39,635 bases of DNA from Lishizhenia tianjinensis (GTDB lineage: Bacteria > Bacteroidota > Bacteroidia > Flavobacteriales_D > Crocinitomicaceae), in contig CAMDLY010000020.1 in NCBI GenBank assembly GCA_945902115.1, forward strand, positions 1-39,635. The letters are read 5' to 3'. Shown here in pieces: positions 1 to 7,149 of the stretch. The stretch's first letter is position 1; each line of letters begins with the position of its first letter. The translations under genes were made by a program, and so were the position numbers. Under the pieces are notes generated by a model. The model was given only the letters and a program-made list of their open reading frames with translations, did not search any database and was not told where the DNA came from.

Positions 1-376
1 TAGCAATACACTTGATTTTGTTGATTATTTTCAGTAACTTTGAGTTCGTTGACGAGTCATCGTTTCAAATCTATTGGATTTGGCCGCTGCCAGCGTAGAA
101 CTCTAAAAAGTAAAAATCAGTTTGTATTCAATAAAGTTAAGCACTCCAGCGATCAGGGTATACCGACCGGGTTACGCTGATTGATTCCAACTTACTTATA
201 ACCCTTACAATCTCTCTCAAGCACAACAAGCATTTGTTCGCTTGGCCTCATAGAGTAGGGAATAGCTAAAATACAAATAATATTTACAAATCATCAAACG
301 GTGAGGATATTCAATATTTTCTTGGATGAACGGAAGCCAATATCAAAATCCCAAGATATACATGTACCTTTGATGT
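1..376. other. Left-edge region with no recognisable gene
   Basis: I find no convincing coding sequence on either strand. The longest edge-running frame on + is about 31 codons (to about position 98) and does not resemble any protein I know. It could be the tail of an upstream gene, but nothing supports that. A promoter-like arrangement on + is visible at 12-42 (TTG, 20 nt, then TAACTTTG at 35-42) but no start codon with a long frame follows. The last bases hold the promoter of the MFS gene. Confidence 0.5.
365..372 (+). promoter_or_regulatory. Bacteroidota -7 element (TACCTTTG) for the MFS gene
   Basis: TACCTTTG matches the TAnnTTTG consensus and ends 4 nt before the ATG at 377. Transcription would therefore begin at or next to the start codon, giving a leaderless or near-leaderless mRNA. 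No clear -33 TTG is seen at the usual spacing, so the call rests on the -7 box and its position. Confidence 0.5.
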
Positions 377-1600
377 ATGCAGCATGTCAAAACGTTTACC
401 TCCTATCAATCACTCGTTATTCTGCTTCTCGCCCTCACCCAGTTCACTGTTGTATTGGATTTTATGGTTATGTCTCCCCTCGGAGATTTATTGATTAAAG
501 AACTAAAAATCAGCCCTTCTCAATTTGGTGTAGTGGTCTCATGCTATGCTATTTCCGCAGGTGTTTCCGGGTTCTTTACGGCCACCTTTGCAGATAAGTT
601 TGATAGAAAAAAACTATTAGTGGTATTTTATTCAGGATTTATTGTCGGCACAATGCTCTGCGGCATCTCTACTTCCTATTCTTTCTTGGTATTTGCACGC
701 ATAATAACAGGTATTTTTGGAGGTGTAATTTCGTCTATTTCTCTTGCAATCGTCGCAGATTTATTCTCCATCCACCAACGTGGCCGTGTGATGAGCTTTA
801 TTCAAATGGGCTTTGGCATGAGTCAAATAATGGGTATACCCCTGAGTCTTTATATCGCCAATCAGTGGAATTGGCAAATGCCATTTTTCCTAATTGTAGG
901 AATTGCCGTTTTGATATTACTTGTCTTATTATTCTTTCTAAAACCCGTAAAAGAACATCTTTCCTTGGAGCGCTCCCCTGCCCTAGCGCATATGTTTCAA
1001 ACCCTGTCAAACAAGAATTACCAAATTGGATTCGTTGCTACCATGTTTATGTCACTAGGGGGCTACTTGATGATGCCCTGGGGAAGTGCCTATTCTGTAA
1101 ATAACATCGGTATTTCGCAAGAAGATCTTCCGTTGATGTTTATGATTGTGGGACTCGCAACATTTGCCATTATGCCAATAGCCGGGATTTTAAGTGATAA
1201 ATACAGTAAATTTCATGTGTTTGCTGCTTCCTCGTTTATCATGGTGATTTCCGTTATTATATACACCCACTTACCACAAGTATCACTGACAACGTTAATA
1301 TTAGTAAATGTACTCATGATGATGGGGATAATGGCCAGAATGATTCCTTCCCAAGCATTGGCAGCGTCAATTCCTGAAATGAAAGACCGAGGTGCATTTA
1401 TGAGTATCAACTCTTCGCTTCAGCAACTGGCAGGTGGTGTAGCGGCCTTGGTAGGTGGGTGGATTGTCACTCAAAAGAATGAAATGAGCCCCTTAGAAAA
1501 TTTCGATATACTGGGCTATGTGGTAATTGTCATTATTCTATTGAATGTGTATTTGACCTATCGTGTGCAACGATTTGTTTCGTCGAAAGTTACTGATTGA
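377..1600 (+). CDS. MFS transporter (DHA1-type, drug or metabolite exporter)
   Basis: This 407-residue integral membrane protein has about 12 hydrophobic segments, the normal length for a 12-TM major facilitator. The TM2-3 loop carries motif A (ADKFDRKK, about residues 70-77). RIITGIFGG is the TM4 motif B, and GMSQIMGIPLS resembles the TM5 motif C of H+-antiporters. A weaker second motif A (GILSDKYSKF) sits in the C-terminal half, as expected from the internal duplication. Family knowledge suggests proton-driven export across the inner membrane; the substrate cannot be read from sequence. The ATG at 377 is chosen because a -7 promoter element ends 4 nt upstream. The gene stands alone, facing the TonB receptor, with a hairpin terminator between them. 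Confidence 0.85.
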   Translation: MQHVKTFTSYQSLVILLLALTQFTVVLDFMVMSPLGDLLIKELKISPSQFGVVVSCYAISAGVSGFFTATFADKFDRKKLLVVFYSGFIVGTMLCGISTSYSFLVFARIITGIFGGVISSISLAIVADLFSIHQRGRVMSFIQMGFGMSQIMGIPLSLYIANQWNWQMPFFLIVGIAVLILLVLLFFLKPVKEHLSLERSPALAHMFQTLSNKNYQIGFVATMFMSLGGYLMMPWGSAYSVNNIGISQEDLPLMFMIVGLATFAIMPIAGILSDKYSKFHVFAASSFIMVISVIIYTHLPQVSLTTLILVNVLMMMGIMARMIPSQALAASIPEMKDRGAFMSINSSLQQLAGGVAALVGGWIVTQKNEMSPLENFDILGYVVIVIILLNVYLTYRVQRFVSSKVTD

Positions 1601-1605
1601 TATTT

Positions 1606-1631
1606 TAGGCCAGCACTCAAGGGCCTATTTT
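1606..1631 (+). terminator. Rho-independent terminator after the MFS gene
   Basis: The inverted repeat TAGGCC (1606-1611) / GGCCTA (1622-1627) is followed by TTTT. It lies 6 nt past the MFS stop codon and before the convergent TonB receptor end. The stem is short, so strength is uncertain. Confidence 0.5.
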
Positions 1632-1647
1632 CTGCCCGAAGCCATAC

Positions 1648-4080
1648 TTAAAAATTACCTCGCAAGGTGACAATGAAATTTCTTCCTGGGGCGGAGATAT
1701 TGCTTGCGAAATTTCTGTAATTCCGATCCAAGATATTCTCACAAGCGACTTGCAGCATCATATTTTTATTGAAGATATAACCCACCCTTACATTCACTGT
1801 GTACCAACTTGGCATTCCTTCCGGCAGCGCATAGCCGTAATTATCCTCACCGTTCAAGTTGTAATCTTTCAGCAATTTCCATGCGGAATAATTCATGAAA
1901 AACTCACTTCGAATCCTGCCCTTATTGAATGTTAAACTGAATTTACCGAATAAGGGAGGAATATGATCCCGAGGCATCAAAGAATCCCTACCTTCTATCG
2001 TCTGTTGCTCCGATAAAATTCTACCAAAGGTATAATTCACCGTAGCAGCGATGGCAAAATTCTCATTGAGTTTTCCGTAAAGGGTTCCTTCCAGTCCCGT
2101 AACAAATCCCTTTCCTGCATTGGTAGTGGTTAAGACCTCGCTCGTCTGACCGTCGTAAATCACAGAATCTTGACCATTAAAGGCTCCTTTTGATACAGTT
2201 AGCGCATTGATTAAATAAGTGAAATAACCATTCACCGATGCCCTTATGCCTTTTGAGAGAAGGTAAGACATGCCGATATCTGCTGTATAGGAATATTCCG
2301 ATTTCAAGCCTGGATTTGGCACAACGACCTTTCCAGGAATGGATTCAAAAACCTTAGTTAAATCATCCACATTGGGTGCGCGAAAACCTGTCGAGGCATT
2401 AACTGTAATACGCAAATCGTCGCTAGGTAATACAATGACTCCAAGATTTCCGTTCACTGCCGCATTTCGCTGGTTGATATCGTTGAAGGGGAAGGGGAAA
2501 AACGTTGTGTCGTTGAATTGAGACGATAAGCCTACATAATTGAATCGGATACCGTCATTCAAAATAACTTTTTCGCTAATCTCCCAAGTATGTGTTCCAA
2601 ACAATGCAAAAGAGTACATGGATGATCCTCCGTCTGGATAACGCGTATCTAAAGGAGCTATGGTATCTGCCAAAATATCTCTTTGAAAAGCTGTTGATTT
2701 TACACTGTTAAAAAACCCATCAGCGCCATAACGTAACTCATGAGCACCTATCTTTTTGAAGAAATCAATATTTAGGGTCAGAATATCCAAGTTTTCTTTG
2801 CGATGGTTCAAAAAGTCTTTTTTAAATCTTCTATCCATGCGACTTTCTTCGATATTTTGGTAAGCCAAAGTACCCTTGGCAAGGTCATAGAACATAGTCT
2901 TCTTTCTTTGCTCTAAAGCGTAAGCCGCCAGCATCCTAAATTGCGGGCCATAATACCACTCTGCAAATCTTGGAACATTGCCATTGACTTGTGTCAGCCT
3001 ATCATACCGATCGATGGTGGAAGAATTTGACAACTGAAAATTCAGGCTATGAGTTATTCCACCTTTTTGTTTAATCAAAAACTTTTGAAGAATATCGTAT
3101 TGAGAATACCCAGAACCCACCTGTAAATTGGTGTCAGTATTCATTACCATAGAATCGACGCCATTGATACGTTGTACATACCACGGTCTTGAACCAAAAT
3201 TGCCCACAAATGCTTGCCTCCTGGCTCCCTGACGCAAATCGTTAAACTTGGAATAAGTGAAAGAGGTAATTGAAGCCAAATGCTTATTACCAAGTGAAAC
3301 ATGAGCATTAGCAGCATATCCATTAGCAGCACTAAAGTAACGTGTATATGCACCGCCTTTGACTAATACCTTGCTCGAAGTGCTAAACATAGGATTTTTT
3401 GTGGTGAAACTCATCACTCCCCCGAGTGCGTCAGATCCGTAGACTACAGAACCCGGTCCATATAACACCTCTACCCTCTCCATTATTGAGTTATCGAGGG
3501 TTATTACATTTTGAATGTGTCCGCCACGGTAAATCGCATTGTTCATGCGAATACCATCGACAACTAAAAGCACTTTGTTTGTTTCAAACCCACGAATGAT
3601 TGGACTACCCCCACCAAGTTGGCTTTTTTGCACAAAGACATTACCGGTATTTGCCAACACATCAGCGGTTGACGATTGGTTCATCAGCTGAATATCTTTG
3701 GAACGAATGACCTGAATTTTCTGTGCGACGTCTTTTTTCTTTTCCTCGAATCTACTTGCAGACAGCACTACCTCTTCCATGGTGTTAGAATTTGACTGTA
3801 ATAAAACCCTAAAATTCAACTTAGCCAATTGATCATAAGTTAAACTTAAAGACGTGTATTCGAAGTGGCGAAAAGTAAAATAAGAGGCGACCTTGACGTT
3901 CGCAACACCTTTTTCGTTGGAGAAAACAATTTCTTTATTTTCGTTTACAACTTGTACAAAAGGAATGCCCTGAAAGGTTTCTCGATCAATAAAACGGATG
4001 TTTTTATCTTGGGCAAATGAGCTCTTGAAAAATCCCATGTATACTACCATTTGAAAGAGTATCGAAAATCTACTCATCAT
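1648..4080 (-). CDS. TonB-dependent outer membrane receptor
   Basis: An 810-residue outer membrane receptor. A signal peptide ends near FAQ (residue about 24). An N-terminal CarboxypepD_reg-like segment (about 25-95) precedes the plug domain, which contains RGFETNKVLLVVDGIRMNNA and RVEVLYGPGSVVYGSDALGG. The rest is a 22-strand-type barrel ending in an aromatic residue (RGNF), the usual C-terminal insertion signal. A GFRAPNVDDL box and an NPGLKSE box resemble the FRAP/NPNL boxes of haem, haemoglobin and siderophore receptors. The histidine that lies between these boxes in classical haem receptors is not visible here, so I do not assign a ligand. Such receptors use TonB-ExbBD energy to import iron complexes, cobalamin or other ligands. 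No SusD partner or TonB gene is adjacent. The start is one of two successive ATGs. Confidence 0.88.
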   Translation of the reverse strand: MMSRFSILFQMVVYMGFFKSSFAQDKNIRFIDRETFQGIPFVQVVNENKEIVFSNEKGVANVKVASYFTFRHFEYTSLSLTYDQLAKLNFRVLLQSNSNTMEEVVLSASRFEEKKKDVAQKIQVIRSKDIQLMNQSSTADVLANTGNVFVQKSQLGGGSPIIRGFETNKVLLVVDGIRMNNAIYRGGHIQNVITLDNSIMERVEVLYGPGSVVYGSDALGGVMSFTTKNPMFSTSSKVLVKGGAYTRYFSAANGYAANAHVSLGNKHLASITSFTYSKFNDLRQGARRQAFVGNFGSRPWYVQRINGVDSMVMNTDTNLQVGSGYSQYDILQKFLIKQKGGITHSLNFQLSNSSTIDRYDRLTQVNGNVPRFAEWYYGPQFRMLAAYALEQRKKTMFYDLAKGTLAYQNIEESRMDRRFKKDFLNHRKENLDILTLNIDFFKKIGAHELRYGADGFFNSVKSTAFQRDILADTIAPLDTRYPDGGSSMYSFALFGTHTWEISEKVILNDGIRFNYVGLSSQFNDTTFFPFPFNDINQRNAAVNGNLGVIVLPSDDLRITVNASTGFRAPNVDDLTKVFESIPGKVVVPNPGLKSEYSYTADIGMSYLLSKGIRASVNGYFTYLINALTVSKGAFNGQDSVIYDGQTSEVLTTTNAGKGFVTGLEGTLYGKLNENFAIAATVNYTFGRILSEQQTIEGRDSLMPRDHIPPLFGKFSLTFNKGRIRSEFFMNYSAWKLLKDYNLNGEDNYGYALPEGMPSWYTVNVRVGYIFNKNMMLQVACENILDRNYRNFASNISAPGRNFIVTLRGNF

Positions 4081-4269
4081 GTGGCACAGCTTATTGGATT
4101 ATTGTTACGAGTTAAAATCAACATTGAAAAAGATAAAAAAACTAGGGTCCTTTGAGCAATGGATTTCAAAAAACAGGCCAATATTGCAAAGAACCATAGC
4201 GTAAGCGCACATAATCTAAAAGTTACTTTCCGTTGCACGGTCAAAAATACTATTTTTATATGAAAAATT

Positions 4270-4899
4270 ATGTCTTCTGCATTGTCACACTTCACCGCAA
4301 AAAAACAATTTCGCTATATTTTTAGGGAAGGGAATTCTTATTCAGCAAAGAAAAAATTACTAATCGCACTGCACGGATATGGCCAACTTATACATTATTT
4401 CTCTAAAAAATTTGAGGGCATGGAAGAGCACAGCTCCTTGTTATTCCCCGAAGGAATGCATCGCTTTTACCTAAATGGCACTTCAGGCCGCGTGGGAGCC
4501 TCTTGGATGACAAAGGAAGATCGGCTTGTTGATATTGAAGATAATTTACATTGGCTAACAGCATTACTGGAAGAAATTTCACAACATCAGCATTTCGAGG
4601 AAGTTGCTTTACTTGGATTTTCTCAAGGCGGTGCGACGGCAGCAAGGTGGTATTGCTCCCAAAAAGACAAATTCAATTCGTTGATTATGTGGGCCTCGCT
4701 ATTTCCTGGAGATATTGCAGAAATGAATGTAGAAGTTACTAACGGAACATTTATTGTCGGGACAAAAGACCCTTACTTTCAAGCAGAAATGAAAAATACC
4801 CTGCATACATACGAATCATTAAACTATAATGTCATTAAATTCGACGGAGTACACGATATTCATTTACCCACATTAATTTCCTTATATCATGATAAATAA
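4270..4899 (+). CDS. Predicted alpha/beta-hydrolase esterase (YpfH/phospholipase-carboxylesterase type)
   Basis: This 209-residue cytoplasmic protein has the features of the carboxylesterase/phospholipase subgroup of alpha/beta hydrolases. LIALHGYGQ (about 31-39) is the oxyanion-loop strand. GFSQG (116-120) is the nucleophile elbow with Ser118. GTKDPY supplies Asp167 and FDGVHDI supplies His195, giving a complete Ser-Asp-His triad. The length is normal for the family (about 200-220 residues) and there is no signal peptide. The substrate is unknown; relatives cleave short-chain esters. It overlaps the start of the following DUF4846 gene by 11 nt, so the two are probably translated from one mRNA. 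The divergent TonB receptor starts 190 bp upstream. Confidence 0.8.
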   Translation: MSSALSHFTAKKQFRYIFREGNSYSAKKKLLIALHGYGQLIHYFSKKFEGMEEHSSLLFPEGMHRFYLNGTSGRVGASWMTKEDRLVDIEDNLHWLTALLEEISQHQHFEEVALLGFSQGGATAARWYCSQKDKFNSLIMWASLFPGDIAEMNVEVTNGTFIVGTKDPYFQAEMKNTLHTYESLNYNVIKFDGVHDIHLPTLISLYHDK

Positions 4900-5791
4900 A
4901 AATAAATACCTTTTTATATTTTGGGTCATTGCAAGCTTTTCAAGTTGTGCACAAAGTCAAGAAGAAAATAATCAACAAGTAGAACCTGCGGTTATAGAAA
5001 ACAATGCGAAAATCGTTAAGAAAAAAAGCTCAATAGGCTTAATCGATACGGCCGGATTGACATTACAAAAAAGGATAATTGCTCCAGATGGGTATATGAG
5101 AGTTGAAGCGAATACAGACTCGTATACGGCCTATCTAAGAAACTTACCGCTTAAGAGGCACGGATCAAAAGTTCTCACACACAACGGTTCTATCAAAGAA
5201 AACTATGATGTTTACGATGCTGTAGTAGCTCTGCCAATTGGAAAAAGAGATTTACATCAATGCGCTGATGCAGTAATGAGACTAAGGGCCGAATGGCTCT
5301 GGAAAAACAAAAGGTATGATGAAATACACTTCAACTTCACCAGTGGTTGGAGATGCGATTACAGCGAGTGGATGAAAGGGAAACGTGTTAAACTCATCAA
5401 TGGAAAACCAACATGGGTTCCATCCAAACAGGCGTCCAATACATATAATGACCTTTGGTCATACCTTGAATTGATATTTACCTATGCTGGAACGCTTTCT
5501 TTGTCTAAAGAACTTGCGAAAATACCTCTGGCGCAAATGGAAGTTGGCGATGTCTTTATAAAGGGCGGTTCACCAGGTCATTGCGTATTAATAGCTGACA
5601 TGGCAGTAAATACCTCCAACGGAGAAAAACTTTTTCTCCTGCTTCAAAGTTATATGCCTGCTCAAGAAATCCAATTATTGAGGAACAATGAAAACAAGAA
5701 CATCAGCCCGTGGTATAGCGAAAAACAAGCCGAAGAACTTATGACTCCTGAGTGGAGTTTCACAGGAAATCAACTGATGCGCTTTAAATGA
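4889..5791 (+). CDS. DUF4846 family lipoprotein
   Basis: This 300-residue protein has a short hydrophobic leader followed by a lipobox-like SFSSC (Cys about 20), so it is probably a lipoprotein. From about residue 50 it matches my memory of the Bacteroidota-rich DUF4846 family: CADAVMRLRAEWLW, FNFTSG, YAGTLSLSKEL, GDVFIKGGSPGHCVLIADMA, QSYMPAQ and SPWY. These patterns, including the conserved His in GSPGHC, hint at an enzyme or binding protein of the cell envelope, but the biochemical role of the family is not known to me. The start ATG lies inside the upstream esterase gene (11-nt overlap), implying a two-gene operon. Nothing looks truncated. Confidence 0.78.
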   Translation: MINKNKYLFIFWVIASFSSCAQSQEENNQQVEPAVIENNAKIVKKKSSIGLIDTAGLTLQKRIIAPDGYMRVEANTDSYTAYLRNLPLKRHGSKVLTHNGSIKENYDVYDAVVALPIGKRDLHQCADAVMRLRAEWLWKNKRYDEIHFNFTSGWRCDYSEWMKGKRVKLINGKPTWVPSKQASNTYNDLWSYLELIFTYAGTLSLSKELAKIPLAQMEVGDVFIKGGSPGHCVLIADMAVNTSNGEKLFLLLQSYMPAQEIQLLRNNENKNISPWYSEKQAEELMTPEWSFTGNQLMRFK

Positions 5792-5814
5792 AAAAGGCTA
5801 CTTAATAAAGAGCC
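5791..5814 (-). terminator. Rho-independent terminator after the thiolase gene
   Basis: Read on the minus strand, a GGCT/AGCC stem extended by CTT/AAG with one bulged base closes an AATA-type loop and is followed by TTTTT. It lies 22 nt beyond the thiolase stop and abuts the stop codon of the convergent DUF4846 gene. Confidence 0.5.
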
Positions 5815-5836
5815 CAATCATCATAATATGTTATAA

Positions 5837-7018
5837 TTAATTGATATTCTCGATAACCATCGCAGAAGCACCTCCGCCTCCGTTGCAGATTCCCGACGCC
5901 CCTATTTTCGCATTGCGTTGTTTTAACACATGAATGAGCGTCACAATTACTCTTGACCCTGAATTCCCTAATGGATGCCCAAGAGCAACGGCACCCCCAT
6001 TGACATCGACTTTTTCCGGGTCCAATCCTAGGATTTTAATATTTGCCAAACCAACTACAGAAAATGCCTGATTCAGTTCCCAATAATCAACGTCTGACGC
6101 TTTCAAACCCGCCTTATCAAGTGCTTTAGGAATTGCCAATGAAGGAGCTGTAGTGAACCATTCTGGCGATTGTGCAGCATCGGCGTAGCTAATGATTTTC
6201 GCTATAGGTTTCAAGCCATATTTCGCCACTGCTTCAGCGGATGCAAGCAACAAAGCAGATGCTCCATCGTTTATGGTAGAAGCATTCGCGGCAGTAATGG
6301 TTCCTTCTTTATCGAAAGCTGGTTTGAGCCCAGGTATTTTATCTAAGAACACATTTTTATATTCTTCGTCCTCTGTAACCAAAATAGGATCTCCTTTTCT
6401 CTGAGGAACAGGTACTGGTACAATTTCGTCTTGGAATCTTCCAGACTTCCATGCATCAGCAGCTCTAGTGTAAGAGGTAATGGCAAAGTTATCTTGGTCC
6501 TCTCTAGTGATACCATATTCTTTCGCACACAATTCAGCGCAATTTCCCATAGGTACTTTGTTATAGACATCCAATAAACCATCTTTAGAAATTCCGTCTA
6601 AGAGTGTAATGTTTCCGAATTTGGTTCCATTTCTTCCGTTGACATAATGTGGCGTTTGGGACATGCTTTCCATGCCTCCTGCTACAACAAGGTGATTATC
6701 TCCTGCTAGGATAGTCTGTGCACCAAGCATAATGGACTTCATACCAGAGGCACATACCTTATTAACTGTAGTACAAGGAACATTATTTCCCAATCCTGCT
6801 CCTAAGGCTGCTTGTCGCGCCGGTGCCTGGCCTACTCCTGCTTGAAGAACGTTACCCATAAATACTTCATCGATGGCAATAGATTCCACTCCTGCTCGCT
6901 CTACGGCGCCTTTAATGGCTATTGCACCTAATTCTGTGGCAGACACTGAAGATAATGAACCCATAAATGAGCCCATAGGTGTTCGAACTGCGGATATTAT
7001 AAAGACTTCCTTTGACAT
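5837..7018 (-). CDS. Acetyl-CoA C-acetyltransferase (thiolase)
   Basis: A 393-residue thiolase of the degradative/biosynthetic acetyl-CoA acetyltransferase type, which interconverts two acetyl-CoA and acetoacetyl-CoA or shortens 3-ketoacyl-CoAs. All catalytic residues are visible: nucleophile Cys89 (KVCASGMK), His348 (GHPLG) and the second Cys378 (CNGGGGA). WELNQAFS is the conserved NEAF-like loop, here with Gln in place of Glu. The frame remains open upstream to 7078, but I place the start at ATG 7016-7018 because MSKEVFIISAVRTPMG is the family's normal N-terminus. A -7-like element (7036-7043) inside the extra upstream stretch also supports this start. The gene is monocistronic, facing away from the vWA gene. 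Confidence 0.88.
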   Translation of the reverse strand: MSKEVFIISAVRTPMGSFMGSLSSVSATELGAIAIKGAVERAGVESIAIDEVFMGNVLQAGVGQAPARQAALGAGLGNNVPCTTVNKVCASGMKSIMLGAQTILAGDNHLVVAGGMESMSQTPHYVNGRNGTKFGNITLLDGISKDGLLDVYNKVPMGNCAELCAKEYGITREDQDNFAITSYTRAADAWKSGRFQDEIVPVPVPQRKGDPILVTEDEEYKNVFLDKIPGLKPAFDKEGTITAANASTINDGASALLLASAEAVAKYGLKPIAKIISYADAAQSPEWFTTAPSLAIPKALDKAGLKASDVDYWELNQAFSVVGLANIKILGLDPEKVDVNGGAVALGHPLGNSGSRVIVTLIHVLKQRNAKIGASGICNGGGGASAMVIENIN

Positions 7019-7035
7019 ACTCTTATTTTTGTTTG

Positions 7036-7043
7036 CGAAGATA
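7036..7043 (-). promoter_or_regulatory. Likely -7 promoter element (TATCTTCG) for the thiolase gene
   Basis: On the minus strand TATCTTCG differs from TAnnTTTG by one base and lies 17 nt before the preferred thiolase ATG. Its position argues against the longer open frame being the true start. Confidence 0.4.
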
Positions 7044-7111
7044 ACTAAACTCTCCTCATCCATGAAATAAGCCGACAAGTTTATTGTTTCTTCTTTTCTT
7101 TGCCACGTTCA

Positions 7112-7143
7112 TTGTTTTTCATCATGAATTGTGATTAACTTTG
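7112..7143 (+). promoter_or_regulatory. Bacteroidota-type promoter (-33 TTG / -7 TAACTTTG)
   Basis: TTG at 7112-7114 and TAACTTTG at 7136-7143 are separated by 21 nt, within the usual spacing for Bacteroidota sigma-ABfr promoters. The -7 box ends 6 nt before the ATG at 7150, so the mRNA leader would be very short or absent. Confidence 0.6.
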
Positions 7144-7149
7144 AATTTC

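Noticed and set aside
1..300. Transposase or integrase remnant at the left edge
   Set aside because: Short reverse-strand frames (19 codons or so) show no recognisable transposase motif and no terminal inverted repeat could be found.
1648..4080. Naming the TonB receptor as a haem receptor
   Set aside because: FRAP- and NPNL-like boxes are present, but the diagnostic histidine between them is not seen and no haem uptake genes are adjacent.
4242..4249. Minus-strand TATTTTTG as the TonB receptor promoter
   Set aside because: It is about 160 nt from the receptor start with no -33 partner in the right place; in such AT-rich sequence one isolated box is weak evidence.
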